Below are positions 45,395-54,263 of a DNA stretch of 64,000 bases, piece by piece. The notes beneath the pieces were generated by a model that saw only the letters and a program-made list of their open reading frames with translations, was not told the origin of the DNA and made no database searches. The DNA comes from Butyricicoccus sp. (GTDB taxonomy: Bacteria > Bacillota > Clostridia > Oscillospirales > Butyricicoccaceae). Where the stretch lies: contig JAGHIZ010000094.1 in the NCBI GenBank assembly GCA_017886875.1, positions 62,001 to 126,000 on the forward strand. Direction: 5' to 3'. Within the stretch, counting starts at the first letter, position 1. Each line of letters begins with the position of its first letter. The translations under genes and the position numbers were made by a program.

Positions 45395-47932
45395 ATGAGT
45401 GAAGTATATGAAAATCAAAAAATAGTACCGGTAGATTTATATCAGGAAATGAAAAGCTCTTACATTGACTATGCAATGAGCGTTATTGTTGGTAGAGCAC
45501 TCCCTGATGTTCGTGATGGTCTAAAACCGGTACATAGACGTATTTTATATGCGATGTATGAGGACGGTTTAACATCAGATAAGCCATACAGAAAGTCTGC
45601 AACAACCGTTGGTAATGTGCTTGGTAGATATCACCCGCATGGAGATGCTTCAGTTTATGATGCTATGGTTCGTATGGCACAGAGTTTTTCTCTGCGTTAT
45701 CCGCTTATTGATGGTCATGGTAACTTTGGCTCGGTAGACGGTGACCCAGCGGCGGCTTATCGTTATACTGAGGCTCGTATGGCTAAGGTTGCAAATTACA
45801 TGTTGTCAGATATCAAGAAAGACACTGTAAACTTTCAACCAAACTTTGACGAGGAGAGGAAAGAACCTGTAGTTCTGCCATCTCGTTTCCCTTGTCTTTT
45901 AGTAAACGGGTCTTCTGGTATCGCTGTAGGTATGGCGACTAATATTCCACCTCATAACCTGACTGAGGTTATAGACGGTGTTTGTTATGTTATTGATAAC
46001 CCAGACGCAGGACTTGACGAGATTACATCAATTATCAAAGGCCCAGATTTTCCAACAGGCGGTATAATTATGGGCAGAGCTGGCATGAGAGCCGCTTATG
46101 CAACTGGTAAGGGTAAAATTAAAGTCAGAGCTAAATGTACCATTGAGGAAATGGACAAGGGTAAAAGTCAAATTGTAGTCACTGAAATTCCTTATATGGT
46201 GAATAAAGCTAGGCTTGTTGAGTCTATAGCAAATCTGGTAAAAGATAAACGTGTTGATGGTATTTCTGCCCTAAGAGATGAATCATCTCGTGAAGGTATG
46301 CGTATTGTTATTGAAGTTAAGCGTGATGCTAACCCTCAGGTTGTATTAAATCAGCTTTATAACTATACACAAATGCAGGATACCTGTTCTATGATTTTAC
46401 TTGCACTTGTGCCATCTATTTCTAATCCAGATAAGGTACAGCCAAAGGTATTAACACTTCGTGAAATCATAGATTATTATATTGCTTTCCAAAAGAGCGT
46501 AATTGAACGTAGAACTCGTTTTGACCTTGCAAAAGCACAGGCTAGAGCTCATATACTAGAGGGCTTAAAAGTTGCAACAGATAACGATAATATTGACCGT
46601 ATTATTGCTATTATTAGAGCTTCCAAAAATGAGGCAGAGGCAAAAGCAAACCTATGTAAAGAGCCGTTCTGGATTGACCAAATTGCACTTTTAGGCATTG
46701 CTGACGGCTCAGAGCATTATGAATTTCATCTTGATGATGCTCAGGCTCAAGCTATTGTTGATATGCGTTTAGGTCGCTTATCTGGCTTAGAACAACAAAA
46801 GATAAACGATGAATATAATGAGCTTGAGAATAAAATTGCAGGCTTTAATGAAATCCTGTCAAGTGACCACAACATGTTAGAAGTGGTTAAAAAGGAAATG
46901 CAGGAAATTAAAAATGCATATGGTGATGAACGTAAAACCGAGATTGCAAATATTGCAGATGAAATTGATATTGAAGATTTAATTGAGGAAGAAGACTGCA
47001 CTTATACTCTAACTCATTTTGGATATATTAAGCGTATTCCAACATCTGCATATAAGGCACAAAACAGAGGCGGTCGTGGTGTAAATGCAATGAAAACCCG
47101 TGAGGAAGACTTCACAAGAGGTTTATTTACCGCATCTACACATGATAATTTGCTGTTTTTTACCAATCAAGGTAGAGTTTATAAGCTAAAGGGATATCAA
47201 ATCCCAGAAGCAGGTAGAAATGCTAAGGGCACAAATATTATAAATCTACTAGAGCTACAAGAAGGCGAAAAAGTAACCGCTATGTTCCCAATTCGTGAAT
47301 TTACAGATGATAAATATATGGTATTTGTAACTAGAATGGGTACGGTTAAGCGTGTTGTATTAAGTGACCTGCAAAACATTCGTAAAGCAGGACTTCGTGC
47401 ATTAAATCTCAATGAGGGCGATATTCTTGTAGATGTTCGTTTAACTGATGGCACAGAAAATATTCTTATTGCAACTCATAATGGTAAGGCTATAACATTC
47501 CCAGAAACAGAAGTTCGCGCAATGGGCAGAGCTGCTGTAGGTGTAAAGGGTATTCGTTTAGCTGAGGGCGATTATGTTATAGGTGCTGCAAGAGCAAGAA
47601 AGGGTGCAAAGGTGCTTTCTATTACTGAAAATGGTTTTGGTAAGCGTACACCAGTGGACGAATTTACAGTACACCACAGAGGTGGTGGCGGTATAAATCT
47701 GCATAATGTAACAGATAAAACTGGATTTATTGCAGGTATTGCTGTTGTAGATGAAGATAATGACATTATGATTATCACTGATGATGGTGTAATTATTCGT
47801 ACACCAGTAGGTCAAATTCGTGACTGTGGCAGAGCTAGCCAAGGCGTTATTGTTATGAGAATGAATGATGATGTCAAGGTTATTTCTATTGTTAGAACAG
47901 ACCATGAAGAACAAGAAGAAATTAGTGAATAA
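45395..47932 (+). CDS. gyrA: DNA gyrase subunit A
   Basis: Breakage-reunion subunit. 845 residues with the active-site Tyr in [11 protein letters not shown], the GyrA box QNRGGRG (near residue 550) and the six-bladed C-terminal domain. In the quinolone pocket the sequence is [12 protein letters not shown]: the position of E. coli Ser83 is Ala, while the acidic residue at 87 is Asp. ATG 45395 follows GGAGG by 7 bases, 34 bases after the gyrB stop. A bidirectional terminator follows. Confidence 0.98.
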   Translation: MSEVYENQKIVPVDLYQEMKSSYIDYAMSVIVGRALPDVRDGLKPVHRRILYAMYEDGLTSDKPYRKSATTVGNVLGRYHPHGDASVYDAMVRMAQSFSLRYPLIDGHGNFGSVDGDPAAAYRYTEARMAKVANYMLSDIKKDTVNFQPNFDEERKEPVVLPSRFPCLLVNGSSGIAVGMATNIPPHNLTEVIDGVCYVIDNPDAGLDEITSIIKGPDFPTGGIIMGRAGMRAAYATGKGKIKVRAKCTIEEMDKGKSQIVVTEIPYMVNKARLVESIANLVKDKRVDGISALRDESSREGMRIVIEVKRDANPQVVLNQLYNYTQMQDTCSMILLALVPSISNPDKVQPKVLTLREIIDYYIAFQKSVIERRTRFDLAKAQARAHILEGLKVATDNDNIDRIIAIIRASKNEAEAKANLCKEPFWIDQIALLGIADGSEHYEFHLDDAQAQAIVDMRLGRLSGLEQQKINDEYNELENKIAGFNEILSSDHNMLEVVKKEMQEIKNAYGDERKTEIANIADEIDIEDLIEEEDCTYTLTHFGYIKRIPTSAYKAQNRGGRGVNAMKTREEDFTRGLFTASTHDNLLFFTNQGRVYKLKGYQIPEAGRNAKGTNIINLLELQEGEKVTAMFPIREFTDDKYMVFVTRMGTVKRVVLSDLQNIRKAGLRALNLNEGDILVDVRLTDGTENILIATHNGKAITFPETEVRAMGRAAVGVKGIRLAEGDYVIGAARARKGAKVLSITENGFGKRTPVDEFTVHHRGGGGINLHNVTDKTGFIAGIAVVDEDNDIMIITDDGVIIRTPVGQIRDCGRASQGVIVMRMNDDVKVISIVRTDHEEQEEISE

Positions 47933-47936
47933 TAAA

Positions 47937-47971
47937 AAACGTCTAAGGATTTTACCTTAGACGTTTTTACT
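47937..47971. terminator. Bidirectional terminator between gyrA and the SDR gene
   Basis: AAAACGTCTAAGG pairs with CCTTAGACGTTTT across a 6-nt loop with T or A runs on both sides. It overlaps the last codons of the convergent SDR gene. Confidence 0.9.
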
Positions 47972-48715
47972 TTTGCGTTTTTGTATGTGATATGTTATAC
48001 GAGGCATTAAAAATTCTGGTGCTAAATGTCTTGAAGCGAGTGTTAATTTCATAGCTAGGCTAGGAACAATAACGCATTTACCAGCAAACATTTTATCTAG
48101 TCCATACTCAGCCACAAACGAACTTTTTAGCCCACCGATTGAAAACTGAACATCAGCGATATTGTTAAATTCAGTTTCAACTGGTCCGGGGCATAAAGCA
48201 CAAACTTTAACATTTATTTTATCTCGTCTTAGCTCCTCATGAATAGCCTGAGTAAGTCTTAAAACATAGTTTTTAGTTGCATAATAGGTTGACATCAAAG
48301 GGCCAGCCATAAAACCAGCAGAAGATGCAACATTTAATATATAACCATGATTTTTTTGCTTAAAATCTTTTAAAAATAGTTTAGTAAGCACATGTACAGC
48401 GGTTATATTGGTCTTAATCATAGATAATTCACGTTCTAAATCAGTGTCATTAAATTTGCCAAATAAACCAAAACCAGCATTATTTATTAGAATTTCTACA
48501 TCTTTACCCTTTGCTTTTTCATATACCATTTTACATTGGTCAATATCTGATAAATCAGCTGATATAATTTGGCATGAAACAGGTAAATTTTTTGCTAAAT
48601 CATTTAATCTATCTGTTCTTCTTGCAATAAGTGTTAAATCATAGCCTTTTCTAGCTAAGATATATGCCATGTCTTTGCCTATTCCAGATGATGCTCCTGT
48701 AATTACTGCACGCAT
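47957..48715 (-). CDS. Short-chain dehydrogenase/reductase
   Basis: 252-residue classical SDR: cofactor loop TGASSGIGKD at residue 7, NNAGFG, and catalytic Ser with YYATK. An Arg-rich segment after beta-2 (LIARRTDR) suggests NADP(H). ATG 48715 has AAAGGA 8 bases upstream; the longer frame starts at a TTG that overlaps that site. The substrate is unknown. The C-terminal basic tail (QKRKSKNV) is encoded within the terminator. Confidence 0.85.
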   Translation of the reverse strand: MRAVITGASSGIGKDMAYILARKGYDLTLIARRTDRLNDLAKNLPVSCQIISADLSDIDQCKMVYEKAKGKDVEILINNAGFGLFGKFNDTDLERELSMIKTNITAVHVLTKLFLKDFKQKNHGYILNVASSAGFMAGPLMSTYYATKNYVLRLTQAIHEELRRDKINVKVCALCPGPVETEFNNIADVQFSIGGLKSSFVAEYGLDKMFAGKCVIVPSLAMKLTLASRHLAPEFLMPRITYHIQKRKSKNV

Positions 48716-48832
48716 ACCAAAAATCCTTTCTAATGTTTCCAAAATTTAATCATTTAATATTTGACATTTATACAAATATATTTTACCATTAAAATATATT
48801 TTAAAACAACATTTTTTAGGGGGGAGAGTCCT

Positions 48833-51133
48833 ATGTTAAAAAAGCGTTTTATGGCTGCATTATGTGCCATTTCTATGTTTACAGGCTCTGTATATGCTGC
48901 AAATATTTCAGATTTTTCAGATGTAAATGGTCACTGGGCATATGATACACTTTCAAATGCAATAGCTGATGGCTATTTAAACGGCTCAAATGGAAAGTTA
49001 AACCCAGATGGAAGCCTTACAGCTGCACAAATGGCTGTAATATTAAATCGAGTTTTGCATACAAGCGATACATCAAGAGTGTATCCTAATATATCACAAA
49101 ATGAGTGGTATTCTAAGGACGCTAATATTGCAGTATCAGCAGGATTTTTACCTGTTGATGGCTCACTTAATATAAATAATAATGTCACTCGTGGCGAAGT
49201 ATTTAAAGTGCTTGTTAATGCTTTTGGTTTAGCCCAAGCAAATCCATCAATCGAACCAGTGAAAAAATTTAGTGACTGGAACGAGATGACATTAGATGAA
49301 AGACGAGCAGCAGCGGTTCTAATTGATAATAGTATTTTGAGTGGTTCTAATACTGGTAAGTTAAATCCAAATAGCAATATTTCTCGTGCTGAATTTATGA
49401 CTCTTGTTTACCGCATTATAGACGGTGATTTAGTAAAAATTTATGCTCCATGGAAAAATGAAGAAATAACTGAGGGTAATGAAGATACTTCAACAGAAAC
49501 AGAGCAGGAAACACAAAATAGTCAAGATGTTTCAACAGAGCAGACAACTGAGCAAACACAAAATAGCCAAGAAACTTCAACAGAACAAGCAACTCAACAA
49601 ACACAAAGTAGTCAAGATGTTTCAGCAGAACAGACAACTGAAGAAACACAAGTTGATGAAGAAGCAGAAACAACTGATACACCTGTAAGTTCAGATGAAG
49701 AACAAACTGAAAATTCAGAAAATCAAGATACAGAACAAATAGCAAAATTTCTAATGTTTGTAGATAGTGATATTTCTGCTTTGAATAAAGATGAAACTTA
49801 TAACACTGTTATTTTAAGCGGTAAAGTTCCTGAAATTGTCGAGTCCTATTGGGACAAAATCGAGATGGAGCGTTTAGTTATAAATACAACAGGAGCAGAT
49901 GTGGAGCTTGATAATACCATTGCTTTAAAAGCTAATACTATTGTTGTTGGTAGTGGTAATGGTGCAGTTACATTAAATGGTCAGATAACTAAGAATTTTG
50001 AAATTACAGGCTCTGGTCGTACTATAATTTTAAATGATGCTAAACTAGATAATCTTATTATTTCAGGAACAAATAATAAAATTATAATCAATGAAAATAG
50101 TAATATTGAAAATTTAACCGTTCAGATTTGTGCAAATAACAACAGCTTTACAATAGATGGAAATGTTGTAAATGCAAATTTAAACGGTAATAAAACCACA
50201 GTTGATGGCAGTGGTAGAATAACAAGTGCTATTGTAAAGGGTTCATATTGTAGTGTTGCCCCTATCTATGAAAACTATGATGATAGCGGCGTTGATAATG
50301 GCTTAAATGGTGTAAAAATAAATATAAATGCTCCAACAGTAGAAGCAGGCGGTGATTTAGCAGCAACTGCGACAATAAGTGGAGTAACACAGGAAAAGAT
50401 TATTTCAGCTCAATGGTATTATGAAGGTGTGGCTGATAGTAAGTTTGGAAATTCTAATTTCCAACTTTCTGAAGGAAAAACATCTACATATAGAAAAGAT
50501 ATTGTTTTTGAAAAATATATGGACCTTTCAAGAACAGTAAAATTTACTTTAAGTTATAAAAATACTGTAACAGAGCAGGTTGAAACAGTTTCAGCACAAG
50601 CAGATGTAACGATAGTTAATTATCCTGCAAGTCATTATTTGCCAGATGCAAGTGAAGTTTTAGCAAAAGTACACCCTTATTATTATTCTGGAAATACAGA
50701 CTATACTCAAGGTGAAAAGACTGTATTTGTAAATGCAAAAGGCTATTCTAGTAAAACACAATATTTAATTTGGGTTAGCCGTTCTGCACAGATGGTAAAT
50801 GTTTTTGAGGGTTCACAGTGGAATTGGAAACTTATTCATGAATTCCAATGTGCAACAGGTAAATCAAGTTCTCCAACACCTATTGGCGTTACAGAGGTAA
50901 CATATAAACAGACTGGTTGGTACACAAGCTCTTATACTTGTAGACCTGTAGTACGTTTCTATCCAGGAACAGGCTATGCATTCCATTCTCGTTTATACTA
51001 TCCAGGAACTAATAAATTAAAAGACCCATCTATTGGTTTCCCAGTGTCTGCTGGTTGTGTTCGTATGTTAGATGAAGGTATTTATTGGCTTTATAATAAT
51101 ATTCCAAGCGGTACAACAGTAGTTATCTACTAA
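48833..51133 (+). CDS. SLH-anchored L,D-transpeptidase
   Basis: 766-residue exported protein: signal peptide (cleavage near SVYA-ANI), three SLH repeats (about 23-200), a Thr/Gln/Glu-rich linker with three 15-residue repeats, a beta-helix-like region with repeated IxNLxI and Asn-rich strands (about 330-460), an Ig-like segment, and a C-terminal YkuD domain (about 640-766). Catalytic Cys742 lies in SAGCVRM, with His in FHSRLY upstream. It should form 3-3 peptidoglycan cross-links or attach proteins at the wall. The ATG at 48833 is preceded by an unusually G-rich binding site (six G, 48819-48824). Confidence 0.88.
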   Translation: MLKKRFMAALCAISMFTGSVYAANISDFSDVNGHWAYDTLSNAIADGYLNGSNGKLNPDGSLTAAQMAVILNRVLHTSDTSRVYPNISQNEWYSKDANIAVSAGFLPVDGSLNINNNVTRGEVFKVLVNAFGLAQANPSIEPVKKFSDWNEMTLDERRAAAVLIDNSILSGSNTGKLNPNSNISRAEFMTLVYRIIDGDLVKIYAPWKNEEITEGNEDTSTETEQETQNSQDVSTEQTTEQTQNSQETSTEQATQQTQSSQDVSAEQTTEETQVDEEAETTDTPVSSDEEQTENSENQDTEQIAKFLMFVDSDISALNKDETYNTVILSGKVPEIVESYWDKIEMERLVINTTGADVELDNTIALKANTIVVGSGNGAVTLNGQITKNFEITGSGRTIILNDAKLDNLIISGTNNKIIINENSNIENLTVQICANNNSFTIDGNVVNANLNGNKTTVDGSGRITSAIVKGSYCSVAPIYENYDDSGVDNGLNGVKININAPTVEAGGDLAATATISGVTQEKIISAQWYYEGVADSKFGNSNFQLSEGKTSTYRKDIVFEKYMDLSRTVKFTLSYKNTVTEQVETVSAQADVTIVNYPASHYLPDASEVLAKVHPYYYSGNTDYTQGEKTVFVNAKGYSSKTQYLIWVSRSAQMVNVFEGSQWNWKLIHEFQCATGKSSSPTPIGVTEVTYKQTGWYTSSYTCRPVVRFYPGTGYAFHSRLYYPGTNKLKDPSIGFPVSAGCVRMLDEGIYWLYNNIPSGTTVVIY
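49511..49645 (+). repeat. Three tandem 45-bp repeats in the L,D-transpeptidase linker
   Basis: Units at 49511-49555, 49556-49600 and 49601-49645, each encoding TQ(N/S)SQ(D/E)xS(T/A)EQ followed by four polar residues. Being in-frame, they allow linker-length variation by recombination. Confidence 0.85.
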
Positions 51134-51139
51134 TATAAA

Positions 51140-51168
51140 CAAAGGCGAGCAAAAGCTCGCCTTTTGTT
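51140..51168. terminator. Bidirectional terminator between the L,D-transpeptidase gene and rnhA
   Basis: AAAGGCGAGC-AAAA-GCTCGCCTTT followed by T-rich sequence. It lies directly at the rnhA stop on the other strand. Confidence 0.88.
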
Positions 51169-51604
51169 ATTTTAACTTTTTCCACTCATTAACCGCAAGT
51201 TCATCACATCTATTATTATATGGGTTATCTGCATGACCTTTAACCCAGTGGAAAGTTACATTATGATTTTCAAGTAAATTTAATAGTCTTTCCCAAAGCT
51301 CAACATTTTTAGCAGGTGATTTATCAGCTTTTTTCCAACCTCTAGCTTTCCAACCTACTGCCCAACCCTTAGTAATGGCATCTATTACATATTTTGAATC
51401 AGAATATAAGTCCACTTGGCAAGGTTCTTTTAAAAGCTCAAGAGCTGAAATAACTGCTAAAAGCTCCATTTTATTATTGGTTGTTAGCTTATCACCACCA
51501 GATATTTCTTTTTCATGTCCATTACATTGAAGTATAGCACCCCAGCCACCAACTCCAGGGTTGCCAGAACATGCTCCATCGGTGTATATAGTAACTTTTT
51601 TCAT
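51167..51604 (-). CDS. rnhA: Ribonuclease HI
   Basis: Degrades RNA in RNA-DNA hybrids. 145 residues with the DEDD metal ligands: [10 protein letters not shown] (Asp), [12 protein letters not shown] (Glu), YSDSKYV (Asp) and a late CDELA (Asp). The ATG overlaps the TGA of the upstream ArsC-like gene (ATGA), with GGGAG about 9 bases upstream, so 51604 rather than the earlier in-frame TTG is the start. Confidence 0.96.
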   Translation of the reverse strand: MKKVTIYTDGACSGNPGVGGWGAILQCNGHEKEISGGDKLTTNNKMELLAVISALELLKEPCQVDLYSDSKYVIDAITKGWAVGWKARGWKKADKSPAKNVELWERLLNLLENHNVTFHWVKGHADNPYNNRCDELAVNEWKKLK

Positions 51605-51936
51605 TCCCATTTCTCCCAAATTTCAGGTTTATAACCAACAGTAGCTTGTTTACCATTTCTAACAATAGGAGTTAATAATAACTTAGAGTCATCAAGCACA
51701 TGTTCAATTTTATCTTGTTCGCTTGCTAAATATTTTAACATAGCAGCATTTTTTGCTTTTGTGTCTATTAGGTTATCAAGACCACCCACAGCACGAATAA
51801 CAGAGCTTAATTCACCATTGGACATACCGTGTTTTACAAGGTCAACCGATTGGAATTTTATTCTACGCTCTTTAAACCAACGTTCAGCTTTTTTTGTATC
51901 AAAACACTTACTTTTTCCAAAAATTTGAATATTCAT
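51601..51936 (-). CDS. ArsC/Spx-family thioredoxin-fold protein
   Basis: 111 residues; one redox Cys in [13 protein letters not shown] near the start, the family KHGMSNGEL region and a C-terminal [16 protein letters not shown] strand. It has the single-Cys pattern of YffB/ArsC-family reductases rather than the CxxC of Spx. True arsenate reduction is unproven: no ars genes are nearby. It overlaps rnhA by 4 bases (translational coupling). Confidence 0.85.
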   Translation of the reverse strand: MNIQIFGKSKCFDTKKAERWFKERRIKFQSVDLVKHGMSNGELSSVIRAVGGLDNLIDTKAKNAAMLKYLASEQDKIEHVLDDSKLLLTPIVRNGKQATVGYKPEIWEKWE

Positions 51937-52012
51937 ATAAAAACTCCTTTGAATATAGTCGAAATATATAATTAAAAAAATAAAAATAACAAAAAAATTA
52001 TTTAAAAAGACG

Positions 52013-52041
52013 TTGCAAAAGCTCTTTAATTTTCATATAAT
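52013..52041 (+). promoter_or_regulatory. Promoter of the C-rich small RNA
   Basis: TTGCAA (52013-52018), a 17-bp spacer and perfect TATAAT (52036-52041). It faces a region with no plus-strand gene, and the only unit downstream is the RNA ending at the terminator at 52222-52251. Confidence 0.75.
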
Positions 52042-52046
52042 ATCAG

Positions 52047-52251
52047 AGAAGTGAATTCAGTTTAGCTGAGTTTTCAATACTTTATCAAATATACTGCCAA
52101 TCATGTTTGATAAGTAATTTGCAGTATTCAGACTGCAAATATAAAAAGCAGCAGACAAAATATTACAATCCCCCTTTTTACTACCCTTACTCCCCCAAAT
52201 GTATATTAAGCTGCTGCTAATAAAAAATCCGCCTTTAGGGCGGATTTTTTT
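52047..52251 (+). ncRNA. Candidate trans-acting small RNA with C-rich loops
   Basis: About 200 nt, no ORF, with its own promoter and terminator. Stems: TTATCAAA/TTTGATAA (52082-52089 with 52106-52113), TTTGCAGT/ACTGCAAA (52118-52125 with 52132-52139), and AGCAGCAG/CTGCTGCT (52147-52154 with 52211-52218). The last stem encloses a 56-nt pyrimidine-rich loop with CCCCC (52170-52174), CCC (52184-52186) and CCCCC (52192-52196). Such unpaired C-runs are the seed type of Firmicutes small RNAs (RsaE/RoxS, FsrA) that bind Shine-Dalgarno sequences. Several genes in this window have exceptionally G-rich binding sites complementary to them. It matches no RNA family I recognise and is antisense to no gene. 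Confidence 0.68.
52222..52251. terminator. Terminator of the small RNA (bidirectional)
   Basis: AATCCGCC with GGCGGATT, T7 on the plus strand and T6 on the minus strand. It also serves the end of the small membrane-protein gene on the minus strand. Confidence 0.9.
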
Positions 52252-52471
52252 ATGCTCTTGAGATTACACCAAGAATAATACACAAAATAAGAGCTATCGC
52301 AGCTGCAAATGCAAAAATATGAGCATACTTATCCATATTTTGCACATCATTTTCTGATGCTTGACCATTTTGTAATTTGCCACTTTTCATAGAGCTTCTA
52401 AGCTGAAAAAAAGCTGTAAGCACTGCAAAAAGTGCAAATAATATCAAAAAGATACGTTGTAAATCAGCCAT
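52250..52471 (-). CDS. Small two-helix membrane protein, coupled to secG
   Basis: 73 residues: two transmembrane helices (about 5-24 and 50-71) with a hydrophilic connector. Its ATG lies one base after the secG stop (TAA-T-ATG) with no visible Shine-Dalgarno sequence, so it is likely made by stop-restart coupling. The association with SecG suggests a link to the translocon, but no family is recognised. Confidence 0.7.
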   Translation of the reverse strand: MADLQRIFLILFALFAVLTAFFQLRSSMKSGKLQNGQASENDVQNMDKYAHIFAFAAAIALILCIILGVISRA

Positions 52472-52472
52472 A

Positions 52473-52709
52473 TTATAGCAGATTTAATGCAACAGCAACA
52501 ACAACGAATATAACAGCTACAACACCAGTGATACGGTTTAGAGTAGACTGCATGCCATGTCCTTTTTTAGAGCCAAAGAATGTTTCAGCACCGCCAGAAA
52601 TAGTACCTGAAAGACCTTGAGAAGAGCCTTCCTGCAGTAAAACGGTTACAATCAGAAACAGACAAGCCAGAACTTCTATTACACTAAGAGCAATATGAAG
52701 TGTATCCAT
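52473..52709 (-). CDS. secG: Preprotein translocase subunit SecG
   Basis: 78 residues, two transmembrane helices with the conserved connector LLQEGSSQGLSGTISGGAETFFGSKKGHG. Part of the SecYEG channel. GGAGGT lies before the ATG. It is not next to rnr-smpB-ssrA, unlike in Bacillus. Confidence 0.95.
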   Translation of the reverse strand: MDTLHIALSVIEVLACLFLIVTVLLQEGSSQGLSGTISGGAETFFGSKKGHGMQSTLNRITGVVAVIFVVVAVALNLL

Positions 52710-52818
52710 GAACTTAAAACCTCCGCTTCATTAAGAAATATAACAGATTTAGATGATGATATAAATTTCACATATACAATTTATACTATCATAAACAGCA
52801 TGTAATTGCAAGGAGATT

Positions 52819-52959
52819 TTATAAGCAGAAATTGTTATTTAAGTTTGATATTTTTAATCGTATCACGCAAAATATCACCATTTTTTCAAACTCATTAGGA
52901 ATATTTTTTTCTATTTGGTTTACAATATCTATAAAACGATTTGGAAAATCAGAAAGCAT
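52819..52959 (-). CDS. Possible small or decayed ORF behind the nucleotidyltransferase gene
   Basis: ATG 52959 follows GAGGTC and opens 46 codons (MLSDFPNRFIDIVNQIEK start). In the neighbouring frame the last third would read GDILRDTIKNIKLK and stop at 52835, which looks more protein-like. It may be a frameshifted small gene or chance. Not recognised. Confidence 0.25.
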   Translation of the reverse strand: MLSDFPNRFIDIVNQIEKNIPNEFEKMVIFCVIRLKISNLNNNFCL

Positions 52960-52976
52960 ATAAAAAGACCTCGTAT

Positions 52977-53891
52977 TTATAGATTTTCTGGATAGAAACC
53001 AGCGTTAGTCATATCACTAAGAGCTTTCATAACAGATGGTTTGTCTTCACGATATGTAACACCAAACCATTTAGCATCAGTAGTAAGCACTTTAGCAGTT
53101 GCTTTACCATCATGGATTAGAGTATCAACTGCATAAGGCAGATAAAATTCAGCTTTTTCAGGATTTTTAGGCAGTGTATTTTCAAAGAAATCAAATAGCA
53201 TATTTTCAAGCTCTTTTACTAAAGAAGGGGTAAAGCCCCACATATTCATAGAAACAGGTGTACCTTCTTCAATTATGCCACTTTCATTATCTTGAGAAAA
53301 ACGAATTACACCGTCACTATCTCTTTTAATAGCAGTTCTTTCTATGATTGAGGATAAAAAGTCGTCTTTGTCTTTTGTGCATACACCACGTGAAACAGTA
53401 CCATTTTCAGTTAAAGTGTTTTCAACTTTATAACCTACCATACAATAACGGTATTTATCATCATCTTTAGCTGAATTTAAAAACTCAAACATACATTTAA
53501 AAGCATCAGCACCGTAGAAATCATCTGCATTTATAACAGCAAAAGGCACATCTAATAGATTGCCCGCACAATAAATAGCATGACCTGTACCAAGAGGTTT
53601 AACTCTACCATCAGGAGCTTTTAAACCATCAGGTAAATTTTCTAAAGTTTGAAATGCATATTCTACGTCCATATATTTTCTAGCTTTTTTACCTATAGCA
53701 TTTTCAAAAGCATCTTCAAGTTCAGGCTTAATAATAAAAACCACCTTAGAAAATCCGGCTTTATATGCATCATATATAGAATAATCTAGGATAATTTGAC
53801 CATTAGGGCCAAGTGGGTCAATCTGTTTAAGACCACCGTAACGAGAGCCCATACCAGCAGCCATAACAACAAGAGCAGGTGCATTTTTCAT
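52977..53891 (-). CDS. Sugar-1-phosphate nucleotidyltransferase-like protein
   Basis: 304 residues with the nucleotidyltransferase N terminus VVMAAGMGSRYGGLKQ (the G-x-G-x-R pattern plus Lys) and the metal-binding VINADDFYG. It may make an NDP-sugar for wall or capsule polymers; the exact sugar is not determinable and it is shorter and divergent from GalU. GGAGGGA precedes the ATG. Confidence 0.82.
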   Translation of the reverse strand: MKNAPALVVMAAGMGSRYGGLKQIDPLGPNGQIILDYSIYDAYKAGFSKVVFIIKPELEDAFENAIGKKARKYMDVEYAFQTLENLPDGLKAPDGRVKPLGTGHAIYCAGNLLDVPFAVINADDFYGADAFKCMFEFLNSAKDDDKYRYCMVGYKVENTLTENGTVSRGVCTKDKDDFLSSIIERTAIKRDSDGVIRFSQDNESGIIEEGTPVSMNMWGFTPSLVKELENMLFDFFENTLPKNPEKAEFYLPYAVDTLIHDGKATAKVLTTDAKWFGVTYREDKPSVMKALSDMTNAGFYPENL

Positions 53892-54144
53892 TATAAAATC
53901 CCTCCATTTATATAAATCAAGTATTTAGCTTAACAGTCAAAATGTTATATTTACTCATTAGAGCGTGATATAAATGTATAAGTTCACAAGCAAAAAACAG
54001 TCTCTTTTAGTGGTATTATAAACGATTTTTAAGCTTTTTACAAGTATATACTGTCAAAATGCAATAAATATTGCAGGTTTGCAGAACAGTTTTGTGCCAA
54101 AATAATGAAAATGTTGTTTATGTTACTGAGTTTTAAACATGGTA

Positions 54145-54173
54145 TTGTCAAACATATAACGATGATGTACAAT
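54145..54173 (+). promoter_or_regulatory. pyk promoter
   Basis: TTGTCA (54145-54150), a 17-bp spacer and TACAAT (54168-54173). The 90-base leader contains a small GTACAAAAAATTGTAC hairpin. 53892-54144 shows no other clear feature. Confidence 0.65.
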
Positions 54174-54263
54174 AAAAAACAGAATGGTATATTAGGTAGA
54201 TGAGTAAAATAGTACAAAAAATTGTACGATTTTATATGTGAAATGAAGTGAGGTAAAATACCA

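Noticed and set aside
47197-47914. Minus-strand ORFs inside gyrA
   Set aside because: They are shadows of the gyrA frame with no ribosome binding site or homology.
49416-49745. Minus- and plus-strand ORFs over the 45-bp repeats
   Set aside because: Open frames produced by the repeat composition, not by a gene.
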